Counted from the stretch's first letter, positions 28,006-37,552 are shown. The stretch: 64,000 nucleotides of DNA from Pseudomonas putida S13.1.2 (GCF_000498395.2 NZ_CP010979.1:5056501-5120500), one strand, 5' to 3'. The notes: generated by a model from the sequence alone, not told the origin. Numbers and translations: made by a program.

Positions 28006-30002
28006 TTACCGGCGCTCAGTTGATCGCACCCGAAGGGTTTGGGGAACTCTGCAAAGGTGTTACCTACTATTTTCTTGTAAACGATCCAAGCCATAACCGA
28101 GCTCGGCTAATAGAGTTCATCATTGGAAAAAATCCTGTTCCGATTCTAATAACTTTAACCTCAACTCAATTCGAAGAGGCGCTAGAGACCGGAGTACTTC
28201 TGGAGACCGGAGTGGTAGAAAAGTATCCGCCCTGGCTAAAACGTATCGAGGGTGTAGCCATATCCCACCTAGAGGAGTGTCGCGTTTCTGCCAAGGAATC
28301 CTATGACGAAAAGGTTAACCGTCGTTTCCTTGCGATATCTGACCTGGTGCGCGACACCCAAAAGATACTCATCAGCAAGAATCCAAACGCTGTGATCAAT
28401 GCTCGCGCCAATGCCTCTATCCCTAGACAGAATGCTGCGCGGCTACGTCTGTGGTTCTACGCCTACATCACGTTTGGACGTAACAAGTGGGCGTTGATGC
28501 CACGAACTCACTGTATAGGTGGGTGGGATAGGATGGGACCCAATCGCACGGTAAAACTTGGACGGCCTTCGCCGTTGGGTAAAAAGGCAGGATATCCCTG
28601 CGATTTGGAAATGCAGAAGAAAATATGCTCGGGATATGTAGAATTTACATCACCATCCCATACTTGGGATAGAATTCGTCGTGAAATACTTATCAACGAG
28701 TTTGGGTGTCGTGCGATTGAAAAATCAGGGGACTATATGTTTAGTCATCCCGAGGGGCTTCCTTTTCCGTCTTTAGCACAGATTCAATATTGGATCAGAA
28801 AAAATTTCAGCTTGCGAAAGCGTGAAGTCGCGCAGAGAGGTGCGAACAAGGCGCGCGCCAGGGCAGGTGATAAAGGAAGTTTCTCAGAAAAATTGATTAA
28901 TGTTAATCAGCTTTCTGAGTTCGATGGATACTATATCAGTGAAAAACTAAGCGGCCTGACAGAGGGAAGTGTAGTTGACTCCTTTTGTGTCGTTCGTGCA
29001 GTGTGCGGTGTATCAGGAGCCATCGTCGGAATTGGATTTTCCGAAGGTAGGGAAAACATGGAGTCCTATCGGATGTGTTTATTCTCCATGGCTTTGAGTA
29101 AGGTCAAATTCTGTGAGCTTTTTGGCGTTGAGATCGCGCCCGAACACTGGCCCTGCGAGGGCTTATCCGGTAGCGTCGTATTTGATAGAGGCCCCGGTGC
29201 AAATTATGATGTCGAGCCACAGATTAACTGGCTCGGTGAGCTTGAGCTAACTCCGGTATTTTCGGGTCAATCTAAATCTACAGTCGAGTCATCGCACCCA
29301 CGCGATAAAAATGATCTGGAGCAGCCGGTAGTTGTCCAAAGCAAACTGAATTTCGTCACCATGGCCAGGCGGGAGATCAGGCAGGTGCTGGAGGACAACC
29401 TAGGGTCTGATGCTACCGGTAGAATGGAGGAGGCTCTAATTCTCGCAGGAGTAAAGGCCACACCTATCGGGGTTTGGAATTATTGGAGTGGACGTGGGCG
29501 TGATTCATCTATCGGAATGCAGTTCGAAACTGCCGTTAGATCCTTCCTTGCTCAGCATCCTGCAACTATCAAGCAAGACGCCGTATATTTTTATGGCCGA
29601 AAATATAGGTCGCCCGAACTAGAAGCTACAGGCGTTTTTGACCGAGTATCAAAAGACTCAGTGATTCAAACAAGTGTCTACGTGCTTACCATGTGTGTTC
29701 GCCATATTTGGCTTGATCTAAACGGTGTTTTGTACGAACTTGATATGGTGCGCACTATTAGGACCCTTGAGGGGGAAAGAGATATCTCTTTGCGTAAGCT
29801 ACAAGAGATTGACGGTCTCAGGCGCGCTGAGGTAGCTAAAATAATGGAGCAGAGAGCGGCGTTGCAGCAGGTCCAGCGGGACGCTTTCAAGCATGAAACG
29901 GGAGAGGATTGGCAAGCTGTTAAGCGCATTAAGGGACGGCCGTCCAAAAGCGCAGCTTCAAGGCGTGATAAATCGGATTTCGATAGAAGCCGAGGAAAGT
30001 AA
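28002..30002 (+). CDS. tnsB: Tn7-like transposase subunit TnsB (DDE transposase)
   Basis: TnsB binds the repeated end sites and carries out the 3'-end cleavage and joining. The 666-residue product is close to Tn7 TnsB (702). An RNase H-like core has candidate catalytic residues Asp308 (SEFDGYY), Asp395 (VVFDRGPG) and Glu429 (KSTVESSHPRD). A basic tail (KGRPSKSAASRRDK) ends the protein, where TnsC contact is expected. The gene is intact and AT-richer than host genes. Confidence 0.88.
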   Translation: MITGAQLIAPEGFGELCKGVTYYFLVNDPSHNRARLIEFIIGKNPVPILITLTSTQFEEALETGVLLETGVVEKYPPWLKRIEGVAISHLEECRVSAKESYDEKVNRRFLAISDLVRDTQKILISKNPNAVINARANASIPRQNAARLRLWFYAYITFGRNKWALMPRTHCIGGWDRMGPNRTVKLGRPSPLGKKAGYPCDLEMQKKICSGYVEFTSPSHTWDRIRREILINEFGCRAIEKSGDYMFSHPEGLPFPSLAQIQYWIRKNFSLRKREVAQRGANKARARAGDKGSFSEKLINVNQLSEFDGYYISEKLSGLTEGSVVDSFCVVRAVCGVSGAIVGIGFSEGRENMESYRMCLFSMALSKVKFCELFGVEIAPEHWPCEGLSGSVVFDRGPGANYDVEPQINWLGELELTPVFSGQSKSTVESSHPRDKNDLEQPVVVQSKLNFVTMARREIRQVLEDNLGSDATGRMEEALILAGVKATPIGVWNYWSGRGRDSSIGMQFETAVRSFLAQHPATIKQDAVYFYGRKYRSPELEATGVFDRVSKDSVIQTSVYVLTMCVRHIWLDLNGVLYELDMVRTIRTLEGERDISLRKLQEIDGLRRAEVAKIMEQRAALQQVQRDAFKHETGEDWQAVKRIKGRPSKSAASRRDKSDFDRSRGK

Positions 30003-30004
30003 AG

Positions 30005-31348
30005 ATGACCGGCACACTGCAAGAACGCTTCACTCTCGCTATGGATAATGAATTTGTCCGGAAAGCAATTACTGTGAAGCCTGATCCCGTTTCTTCGCTA
30101 GCTGACGCGGAGCCATTTATGGCGGCAACAATAATAGCCGATGCATTGAAGCAATCGTTCATACCTAATCAATTTTCGCTGGATTTTATACATGAAATGG
30201 TTGGCCGAGCTTTTACGCATCATTGCTATGTTTTTCCAAACGAGGCCGAGCACCAGGCGAAGATTTATAATCCTCCTATAACGGAGCTTGTACCAATATG
30301 CCTAACGGGTTTGGCTGGATTGGGTAAGAGTCGAACAATTGATGCTTTGAAAAAAGTAATGCCGGTGCCATCAGAGTATCATTCGCCATACTTTGGCGGA
30401 GCTCTCACTCTAGAATCCTACTGGTACGCGAGTGCGGAAGGCAAGGAGAGCGGCAAGAGCTTGCTCTTGTGGTTTTTGTTTGGAGGCTCAGGTCGCAAAA
30501 GTGGTAATTTTGATAGGCTACTGCTTGAGTGTCGGCGCCGTGCATACAGGGATATAGTTTCATTGCTATTACTTGATGAAACTCAGCATATCAGCTTAGG
30601 TTTAGGTACAGCGAGGATAGTTACTATTCTGCTGACATTGATGCGCATAGGCCCACCAGCAGTTTTCGTATCTAACTTCAGTCTTGGGCATAAGCTCTTC
30701 AAACGGAACAATGAGGACAAGCAGCGTTTACTCCCCGAACCTCGGATCATGCTGCCTGATGAGGTTGGCAGTGAGGACTGGAAGGCATATGCAAATGAGT
30801 GCGTCAGGGTCTGCGGCGGTCATATCCGCACCCGAGGAAGAGATTTTGCCGCAGAGCTCCATCGATACACATTCGGGATTAAGCGGATTGCGGTGCATCT
30901 TTTGAAGCAGGCATACATCGAAAGTCGAAAATCTGGTCGGGCCTGGATTGAGATGGATGACCTCGGTAGCGCCTTTCGTTCTGCGGAGTTTTCCGCCAAT
31001 GCGGGCGATGTCCAAGCTCTCCATAATCTGGCATTAGGTGAACGACGATTGCAGAAGGCTCGCCCCGATTTGTGGTGTCCGTTTGATCTGCCGACGGCTT
31101 ATACGAGTAGCGTTGCACAGTCGGCCATTGCCGAGCGAGATAGACAGGTGGCCGAAACGATCTTCGATTCTGCCCTCAACGCGGCAGAGCGCGCGGCGAA
31201 GGCGCAAATTGTTCAGCCTAGTGACAAAAAGCCTAGCAAGAGCTCTCGGAGGCCGCCTGCAGCAAAGCTGAGTGAGGAGGAACAGAAGAAACTGTACTTC
31301 GAATATGAATGCAGGGGTCAGAAGCCTGCTAAGCAGCAAACGCGCTGA
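30005..31348 (+). CDS. tnsC: Tn7-like transposition regulator TnsC (AAA ATPase)
   Basis: TnsC forms an ATP-dependent platform between the TniQ-bound target and TnsAB. The 447-residue protein has Walker A GLAGLGKS at 102-109 and Walker B SLLLLDETQ at about 186-193. A lysine- and serine-rich C-terminus (DKKPSKSSRRPP) follows. Tn7 TnsC is longer (about 555). It begins 3 bases after tnsB, giving a compact tnsABC operon without a following tnsE. Confidence 0.87.
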   Translation: MTGTLQERFTLAMDNEFVRKAITVKPDPVSSLADAEPFMAATIIADALKQSFIPNQFSLDFIHEMVGRAFTHHCYVFPNEAEHQAKIYNPPITELVPICLTGLAGLGKSRTIDALKKVMPVPSEYHSPYFGGALTLESYWYASAEGKESGKSLLLWFLFGGSGRKSGNFDRLLLECRRRAYRDIVSLLLLDETQHISLGLGTARIVTILLTLMRIGPPAVFVSNFSLGHKLFKRNNEDKQRLLPEPRIMLPDEVGSEDWKAYANECVRVCGGHIRTRGRDFAAELHRYTFGIKRIAVHLLKQAYIESRKSGRAWIEMDDLGSAFRSAEFSANAGDVQALHNLALGERRLQKARPDLWCPFDLPTAYTSSVAQSAIAERDRQVAETIFDSALNAAERAAKAQIVQPSDKKPSKSSRRPPAAKLSEEEQKKLYFEYECRGQKPAKQQTR

Positions 31349-31547
31349 GAAAAAATCCATTAGGTATAGGGGTAGCTATCCATTTGCCGTCTTCAGGTGG
31401 TCAAGCCCAGAGGTGTTGTTTGATCACTTGGCCCCCCATGAGGACCTTTGAGGCAAAGCAGGTTCTATCCCGCTCGAACGATTGTGGAATCTTAGGCTAC
31501 CGGATAGCTTGTAGATCACTGACGATAGCTCTCACAGAGACGCCGAC

Positions 31548-32195
31548 ATGTCCCTTGCAGCTCAAGAGCGTAGTGCTCTCTCAGCGTTACTTGCACGCAC
31601 AGCTGACAACTCTGCTTTCTACACGCTGCTCACAGCGGCTGACGGGGTGCGCGAGATCAATGAGCTGGCAGGTCTTAAGGCTGACCCTCGGTATCGTTTG
31701 GTTCGTGTTGACCGTCGACTGGGACCGGCAAAGAGTGAATTTGAAATCGCCCTGGTCGACGATATCGAGATGTCAGTGGCCTTTTATGACAAGGTCACGC
31801 TCGTGCGTGCCCCAGGAGTCAGTAGCCGACTCCTTGCGCGCAACTCAATCTGGCGATCGGCGAGTAGCCGTCATTCCCTAGCTCTCCGCGATATTTCACA
31901 GATGGTGCTTTTCAACTACATCGTTCAGTACTACGACATCTTTCTGGCAGCGGACACGATGACAGATGGCGGCAATTTTAATTGGCACCGCCATGTCTCC
32001 AGGGCGATTGAGAAAGGTCTCTACGCCTTCGTGTACCACCCGACGACGCAAGCTCTTCAGTCAATTCCAACGCAGGGCGCGCTCAACGATTTACAGGATC
32101 TGGCATGGTCTGATGCCGATCATGAGGGCTTGCGAGCCGTTATCTCGCTTTCTCCTATGGTCAGTCGTCTGGAAATAGAAGATAAGCCCGTGTAG
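31548..32195 (+). CDS. Protein of unknown function downstream of tnsC
   Basis: The 215-residue product (start MSLAAQERSALSALLART) is not recognised. It has no signal peptide, membrane segment or clear catalytic motif; aromatic and acidic residues are frequent in the middle (QYYDIFLAADTM). It lies 199 bases behind tnsC, between the transposition genes and the copper cargo. It might be a transposon accessory gene or a solitary cargo gene. Confidence 0.6.
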   Translation: MSLAAQERSALSALLARTADNSAFYTLLTAADGVREINELAGLKADPRYRLVRVDRRLGPAKSEFEIALVDDIEMSVAFYDKVTLVRAPGVSSRLLARNSIWRSASSRHSLALRDISQMVLFNYIVQYYDIFLAADTMTDGGNFNWHRHVSRAIEKGLYAFVYHPTTQALQSIPTQGALNDLQDLAWSDADHEGLRAVISLSPMVSRLEIEDKPV

Positions 32196-32276
32196 CGATC
32201 CCTGTAGGTTTAGAAAGCTGGTGACCGTTGCAGCACCCGTGTGGTGGCGGTCGTACAGAAGGATAATGCATTTTAG

Positions 32277-32679
32277 GTTCGCACCGCCAACGGAGCGACT
32301 TTCACTGCGCGTGCTGTGATGGTGGCATCAGCGGGCTTCAGCCGTCCTTTCATGCCTGATATTCCTAGGCTGGAGAACTTTTCAATACGCTGTCTGCATA
32401 GCTCAGCTTATCGAACACCTGAGGCCTTTGCCGGTCAGCGTGTTGTCGTTGTGGGAGCTGCGAACTCGGCTGTTCAGATTGCCTATGAGCTTGCCGGTGT
32501 TGCACAGGTAGAGCTGGCAACCCGCGAGAAGATCCGCTTTTTCCCTGGGACTGGATTTTCCTGCCTGGCTGAAATTCACCGGGTTCGGGGTCACGACGGG
32601 CGACAGACTCTCCATCGAGCTTCTCAACAGCGATATCGTACTCAAGCCAGTCCGCGAGCGCCGTGAATCTGATTAGCTA
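32277..32679 (+). pseudogene. Remnant of a flavin-binding monooxygenase-like gene (CzcO-type), frameshifted
   Basis: In one frame, RTANGATFTARAVMVAS, RPFMPDIPRLENF and AGQRVVVVGAANSAVQIAYELA match the NAD(P)-binding part of CzcO-like flavin monooxygenases. The match stops after EKIRFFP near 32,540. A +1 frame then reads LGLDFPAWLKFTGFG, which would continue such a protein, and next TTGDRLSIELLNSDIVLKPV, which looks more like a SymE-type fold. Both ends of the original gene are missing. Confidence 0.6.
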
Positions 32680-32781
32680 CGCTTTGCAGGCCCTCTGTGT
32701 CGTCGTGTTGAGCTGTTGAAGCTTTCTAGCGAGGATATATGGGACGGCAGTCAGCCTACTGCCGTCTTTCTAGTCGGTGCG

Positions 32782-33237
32782 TTATTTGGCTGGATAGTTG
32801 GCGACTACTAGGTCCTCTCCGCTTTTGGTTAACCCAATGACTTGGTAGGCATGGCTTACGCCATCAACCTCCATGCCTGGGGATCCAGCTGGCATTCCTG
32901 GGACGGCTATCCCGACCAGATCGGTCCGCCCCCTGAGTTCTCGAACCTGCTCAGCTGGCACGTGGCCTTCAACAAACTTTCCGTCGATCACAGCTGTGTG
33001 GCAGGACGCTAACCGTGGCGCTACGCCCAGCTTCTGTTTCACTGCGCTCATGTCCGTCTCAACATGGTCGGTCACTTTGAAACCATTGGCTTCCAGGTGC
33101 GCGATCCACTTCTTGCAGCAACCGCAGTTCGCATCTCGGTGAACGTCGATGGACAATGGCTCTGCGGCGTAGGCCGCCGAGGCCACCAGCAGCCCAGCGA
33201 TTGCGGCTAGCCGAACGAGTATCCGGTTAGTTGGCAT
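32782..33237 (-). CDS. DUF411 periplasmic metal-binding protein (CopG-type)
   Basis: The 151-residue product has a signal peptide (LAAIAGLLVASAAYA) and the DUF411 pattern DVHRDANCGCCKKWIAHLEANGF. It also has a conserved SCHTAVIDG and a VPGMPAGSPGME segment. Members bind copper or silver and help periplasmic detoxification. The ATG at 33,237 overlaps the preceding cytochrome gene by 11 bases. It is the last gene of the leftward cop operon. Confidence 0.85.
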   Translation of the reverse strand: MPTNRILVRLAAIAGLLVASAAYAAEPLSIDVHRDANCGCCKKWIAHLEANGFKVTDHVETDMSAVKQKLGVAPRLASCHTAVIDGKFVEGHVPAEQVRELRGRTDLVGIAVPGMPAGSPGMEVDGVSHAYQVIGLTKSGEDLVVANYPAK

Positions 33238-34009
33238 GAGTGTGCTCCTTACCGTCTTTGTGAACATGCGTCTTTGTCGACGATTTCGGGTGGGCGTCCG
33301 AATGGGCTTCGGCCGCATTGTGGTCACCGTGATGATCTGCGGCTTGGGCGGCGCCTGCGGGTGCAGCTCCATGGTCGTGAGCTGTCTGAGCATGGTCGTC
33401 ATCTGCCGCTTCGTCGTGATCGCCACGCTCGGCATGACCGCTCCCGCCGTGCTGGCCCTCATGATTATGCATATCGCTTTCACCGCCGCCGTGCTGATGG
33501 CCGCCGCTCGTGGCCACTAAGGACTTGTACTGCTCAGGATTCATTTGGGGCAGTTGGTCAAGGAACGCGACGATTCCCCAGATGTACTCATCACCCATGC
33601 TCTTGCCCCAAGCGGGCATGCCGGTGGCTTTGATGCCGTGCTTGATCGTCCAGAACGCGGCAGCCGGATCGCCTCCGACACCCACCTTGGTGAGGTCAGG
33701 TGGCGACGGGTATAGCGCTTGGCTAAGTTCTGTCTTCCCAACGCCAGGGGCGAGGTGGCACCCAATGCACATGGCGTTGTAGTTGCCTGCGCCTGCCTTG
33801 ATCAACGCAGCGTCCTTCAGGTCAGGCACTTCAATGTCTCGCGCTCGAACCTCAATCGACCGGTCGCGAGCCATGGCGAGAAACGAATGGACAGCCGGGA
33901 AGTGAGGATCATCGGCGCCGACATTCACCAAGCCGAAATACGCCGTGCCCAGTACCGCAGCACTTCCGACAGCACCGGCCACAAGCAGCGTTGTAATTGT
34001 TCTTTTCAT
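33227..34009 (-). CDS. Cytochrome c with His-rich C-terminus, copper operon
   Basis: The 260-residue protein starts MKRTITTLLVAGAVG, a membrane anchor or signal. It has one haem c site, CIGCH, with the axial methionine likely in GMPAW. The last about 80 residues are very rich in His, Asp and Ala (GGHQHGGGES, HDEAADDDHAQTAHDH). That tail looks like a metal sponge fused to an ordinary cytochrome c domain. It is placed between copB and the DUF411 gene, so electron transfer linked to CopA-driven oxidation is a reasonable guess. Confidence 0.85.
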   Translation of the reverse strand: MKRTITTLLVAGAVGSAAVLGTAYFGLVNVGADDPHFPAVHSFLAMARDRSIEVRARDIEVPDLKDAALIKAGAGNYNAMCIGCHLAPGVGKTELSQALYPSPPDLTKVGVGGDPAAAFWTIKHGIKATGMPAWGKSMGDEYIWGIVAFLDQLPQMNPEQYKSLVATSGGHQHGGGESDMHNHEGQHGGSGHAERGDHDEAADDDHAQTAHDHGAAPAGAAQAADHHGDHNAAEAHSDAHPKSSTKTHVHKDGKEHTHAN

Positions 34010-34019
34010 GTTGGAATTC

Positions 34020-35135
34020 TCAGAACCACATCCTGATGCCGGCAACGAAGCGTGCCTCATTAACATCTCCACCCTCGTCTCGGATGAAGTCAGCGGTGTT
34101 GCCGTAGGAGCGGCTCCAGGTAACGCCTATGTACGGGGCAAACTGGCGGACAATTTCATACCGTAGACGCAGCCCGACTTCGGTATTGGCCAGACCCGAG
34201 CCAACACCGCGCTCAGGATCGTTCTTGCCATAGAAGTTTGCCTCGGCCGTGGGCTGCAAAATCAAGCGATTGGTCAGCAGGATGTCGTATTCGCCTTCAA
34301 GACGCGCAGCAGTCTGGCCGTTCTCGCCGATGAACGCCGTAGCTTCGGCCTCGAAGTCATACAAGGCCATGCCCTGAATACCAAAGGCTGCCCAGGTCTG
34401 CGGTGATTCCGGTTTGAAATCCTGACGGACTCCGGCGACCACGTCCCACCAAGGACTGACCGAGCGCCCGTATAGCAGTTGCAGCTCAGCGTCTTCGGTT
34501 ACCCCATTGGTGCGCTCGCCTTCCGAGCGAACCCAGAGTCGATTGATGTCGCCGCCTACCCAGCCTGATGCGTCCCAGGCCAGGGTGCTGCCCTCATCGG
34601 CGTCTTGGTATTCGAGCTGGTCCAATAGGAAGAAGCTGTTGATTCCGCTGTCGTGCACCTGGTGGCCACCCAAAGGCGGAAAGGCTGCCTCGCGGTCGGC
34701 ATCAGTGAGCACTGGAATCGGCGTGCGGCTCGTTGTGGTCGGAGAAATCGCTGAACCATGATTCATCTGGGAATGGTCCATGCCCTTCATCGAACCGTGA
34801 TCCATGCCCTTCATGTTTCCATGGCCCATTTTGCTGTGGTCCATCTTGCTATGGTCCACCGGGCTGGATTTGCTCTGGCTTTGAGCATGCCCCATCTGGC
34901 TGTGATCAACAGGGGCAGGCTGTTTCTGCTGTTTGCTCACCCCCATCTTGCTGTGATCCATCGCCGGCATCGATTCGGACGGAACAGCATCCATTTGCAT
35001 GGAACCGTGCCCCATTTTCGAATGATCCATGCCCGAGTGATCCATTTCTTCAGCGGCGAAGCTGGGCGTTACGCCCAGCATGCCGATTGAAACAGTCAGG
35101 GCCAGCAGTGAAGGCCGCCCAAGGCTATTGACCAT
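34020..35135 (-). CDS. copB: Outer-membrane copper resistance protein CopB
   Basis: The 371-residue protein has a signal peptide, then a roughly 110-residue Met/His-rich region with repeated MDHSKM and MGHG elements. The C-terminal CopB barrel domain carries AFPPLGGHQVHDSGINSFFLLDQLE and ends GIRMWF with the terminal aromatic of outer-membrane proteins. The start at 35,135 is chosen because AGGGAAAG precedes it. It binds or sequesters copper at the outer membrane. Confidence 0.92.
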   Translation of the reverse strand: MVNSLGRPSLLALTVSIGMLGVTPSFAAEEMDHSGMDHSKMGHGSMQMDAVPSESMPAMDHSKMGVSKQQKQPAPVDHSQMGHAQSQSKSSPVDHSKMDHSKMGHGNMKGMDHGSMKGMDHSQMNHGSAISPTTTSRTPIPVLTDADREAAFPPLGGHQVHDSGINSFFLLDQLEYQDADEGSTLAWDASGWVGGDINRLWVRSEGERTNGVTEDAELQLLYGRSVSPWWDVVAGVRQDFKPESPQTWAAFGIQGMALYDFEAEATAFIGENGQTAARLEGEYDILLTNRLILQPTAEANFYGKNDPERGVGSGLANTEVGLRLRYEIVRQFAPYIGVTWSRSYGNTADFIRDEGGDVNEARFVAGIRMWF

Positions 35136-35448
35136 CTTTCCCTGCCTTAGCTTTGTCGCTGCCATGCGATTCCATCATTTTGTCGTGGTCCATGCCTTCC
35201 ATCGAGCCATGGTCCATCCCCTTCATCGAGCCGTGGTCCATACTTTCCATGGACCCATGGTCCATGCCTTCATGGTTCATCCCCTGACCCTGCTTGTCCT
35301 GCGAACCTTTGGCTTTACCGGCCTCGGTGGATTTCTGGGAATGCTGATCATGGTTGTCGCTGGACCACGACGACGGGGCATAAACAGCCAACATGCCGAC
35401 CATCGCAGCAGAGAGGAAAAAGGCGCTTCGTTTCATTGGTTTGCTCAT
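35125..35448 (-). CDS. Small Met/His-rich periplasmic protein between copA and copB
   Basis: The 107-residue product has a signal peptide (FFLSAAMVGMLAVYAPSSWS). A short linker precedes five or more copies of MDHGSM. The repeat is the same type found in CopA and CopB, which suggests a soluble periplasmic copper buffer. It overlaps copB by 11 bases and lies 14 bases after copA. Confidence 0.8.
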   Translation of the reverse strand: MSKPMKRSAFFLSAAMVGMLAVYAPSSWSSDNHDQHSQKSTEAGKAKGSQDKQGQGMNHEGMDHGSMESMDHGSMKGMDHGSMEGMDHDKMMESHGSDKAKAGKDGQ

Positions 35449-35462
35449 CTCAAATCTCCAGC

Positions 35463-37376
35463 TCATTCGTCCACACGGACTTCTCGGAACATGCCCATTT
35501 CCATGTGGAACAGTAGGTGACAGTGATAGGCCCAACGTCCCAAGGCATCTGCGGTGACGCGATAGCTTCGTTTTGAGCCAGGTGGCATGTCGATGGTGTG
35601 CTTGCGAACCATGAAGTTGCCGTTCTCGTCCTCCAGATCACTCCACATACCGTGGAGATGGATGGGGTGAGTCATCATGGTGTCGTTGACCAAGGTGATG
35701 CGAAGACGCTCGCCATATTTCAACCGCAGCGGTTCAGCATCGGAGAATTTGATACCGTCGAACGACCACGCGAACTTCTCCATGTGGCCGGTAAGGTGCA
35801 GTTCGATTGTGCGTCCAGGCTCTCGACCATCGGGATCGATGAAGGTGCTCCGCAAATCGGCGTAGGTCAGCACTCGGCGCCCGTTGTTGCGCAGGCCAAT
35901 TCCCGGATCGTTCAGCTTCGGGGTCGGCGACATGGTCTGCATATCGACCAACGGGTTGTTTGTCTCGGAAGCCGGATGGCTCTGCATTGCACCGCTCATG
36001 CCGGCCATGCCCTCATGACTCAACCCAGCCATCGTGCTGTGATCCATGCCGGCCATGTTGCTATGGTCCATTCCAGCCATCTTGCTGTGGTCCATGCCGG
36101 CCATGCTGCTATGGTCCATTCCAGCCATCTTGCTGTGGTCCATGCCGGCCATGTTGCCGTGATCCATTCCAGCCATCTTGCTGTGGTCCATGCCGGCCAT
36201 GTTCCCCTGGTCCATGCCAGCCATGCCGCTGTGATCCATTCCGCCCATGCTGCCGTGGTCCATGCCCATATCGCTCATGGCGATGATCGGGCGCGGATCT
36301 ACCTCCGGCACGGGCGCTTGCAAGCCTTCACGAACTGCCAAGGTGCCTCGGGAGTACCCGGTACGGTCCATGGATTGCGCGAAGATCGTATAGGCCTGCT
36401 CGTTTTCGGGTTCGACGATGACATCGTAGGTTTCGGCAACGGCAATCCGGAACTCATCGACCGATACGGGTTTGACGTACTGGCCGTCAGCAGCCACAAC
36501 AGTCATCTTGAGCCCAGGAATCCGGACATCGAAATAGGTCATGGCCGAGCCGTTGATAAAGCGCAAGCGGATCTTCTCGCCGGGCTTGAAGATACCCGTC
36601 CAGTTGCCGTTCGGAGCCTGGCCGTTCATGAGGTAGGTGTAGGTATACCCGCTCACATCAGCGAGGTCGGTGGGGCTCATCTTCATTTCAGCCCACATCT
36701 TCCGATCCGCTACAGCGGCCGACCAGCCTTTCTCGCTCACATCGTCAACGAAGTCGCTAACTGTGCGCTTGTGGAAGTTGTAGTAGTCAGATTGCTTCTT
36801 GAGTTTGGAGAGCACCCGCGCCGGATCTTCATCCGTCCAATCGCTGAGCATGACGACGTAATCACGGTCGTACACAAACGGCTCCGGATCCTTGGCATCG
36901 ATCACCAACGCCCCATAGACCCCGGACTGTTCCTGGAGGCCTGAGTGGCTGTGATACCAGTAAGTGCCGTTCTGGTGGACCTTGAACTTGTATTCGTACA
37001 TGCCATCGGGAGCGATGCCGTGGAAGCTCAAGCCCGGCACACCGTCCATGTTGGCGGGCAGGATGATGCCGTGCCAGTGAATGGAGGTGTCCTGTTTCAG
37101 CCGGTTGCGTACGCGCAGCGTCACGGTGTCGCCTTCGCGCCATCGCAGGATCGGCCCTGGCACGGAGCCGTTGATGGCCATGGCCGTACGAGCTGCACCC
37201 GTGATGTTGACGGGCAGTTCGCCGATATACAGATCGAAGTCCGTGCCGCTGAGCACGTTCGGTTGGCCAGGGCTGGTCACGGCCCAGACCGGCGCGCGCC
37301 ACATGCCGAGCCCACCCAGAAGTCCGGTAGCGGCCAGGCCTTTGACGAAAGATCGTCTCGTGGTTTTGCTTTGCAT
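35463..37376 (-). CDS. copA: Multicopper oxidase CopA
   Basis: The 637-residue protein is exported by Tat (RRSFVKGLAATGLLGGLGMW). The four copper ligand sets are HWHGII (100-105), WYHSHS (140-145), HPIHLHGMW and HCHLLFHMEMGM near the end. Residues about 365-455 hold roughly eleven copies of an eight-residue M-D-H-x-x-M-x-G repeat, encoded by a tandem DNA repeat at about 36,020-36,270. It oxidises Cu(I) and binds copper in the periplasm. It is first in a leftward operon behind a CopR-type box at 37,535. Confidence 0.95.
   Translation of the reverse strand: MQSKTTRRSFVKGLAATGLLGGLGMWRAPVWAVTSPGQPNVLSGTDFDLYIGELPVNITGAARTAMAINGSVPGPILRWREGDTVTLRVRNRLKQDTSIHWHGIILPANMDGVPGLSFHGIAPDGMYEYKFKVHQNGTYWYHSHSGLQEQSGVYGALVIDAKDPEPFVYDRDYVVMLSDWTDEDPARVLSKLKKQSDYYNFHKRTVSDFVDDVSEKGWSAAVADRKMWAEMKMSPTDLADVSGYTYTYLMNGQAPNGNWTGIFKPGEKIRLRFINGSAMTYFDVRIPGLKMTVVAADGQYVKPVSVDEFRIAVAETYDVIVEPENEQAYTIFAQSMDRTGYSRGTLAVREGLQAPVPEVDPRPIIAMSDMGMDHGSMGGMDHSGMAGMDQGNMAGMDHSKMAGMDHGNMAGMDHSKMAGMDHSSMAGMDHSKMAGMDHSNMAGMDHSTMAGLSHEGMAGMSGAMQSHPASETNNPLVDMQTMSPTPKLNDPGIGLRNNGRRVLTYADLRSTFIDPDGREPGRTIELHLTGHMEKFAWSFDGIKFSDAEPLRLKYGERLRITLVNDTMMTHPIHLHGMWSDLEDENGNFMVRKHTIDMPPGSKRSYRVTADALGRWAYHCHLLFHMEMGMFREVRVDE
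36020..36270 (-). repeat. Tandem 24-base repeats inside copA
   Basis: The unit encodes MDHSKMAG or close variants, about ten times in a row. The DNA copies are similar enough that unit number could vary by slippage or recombination. Confidence 0.8.
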
Positions 37377-37534
37377 GCCGTTGCGTCCAGTCAGGTAGAT
37401 CGCTGATATCCAGGCTGCTAGATGGTGCAGCCCTTGGGTTCATTGGAGCTCTCACCAGTCTCGTAGACTTTCGCCACTGCGCAAGACTGATGAGAGGCCG
37501 TAGTCTGAAACTGCCATAGTTCAGATTCCGGGGT

Positions 37535-37552
37535 GATTACATTTCTGTAAGC
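37535..37552. promoter_or_regulatory. CopR-type box in front of copA
   Basis: GATTACATTTCTGTAAGC lies 159 bases upstream of copA. The same 18 bases, inverted, are at 48,166 and a close variant is at 49,223. The dyad ATTACA-N-TGTAA resembles published cop boxes of Pseudomonas. It is the natural target for CopR, encoded nearby. Confidence 0.75.

Noticed and set aside
31384..31881. A 165-codon frame overlapping the start of the unknown gene at 31,548
   Set aside because: The overlapping frame at 31,548 has better composition and length; this one shows no domain.
35598..36944. A 448-codon plus-strand frame with many His residues
   Set aside because: It is the mirror of the CopA Met-rich repeats; CopA is certain on the other strand.
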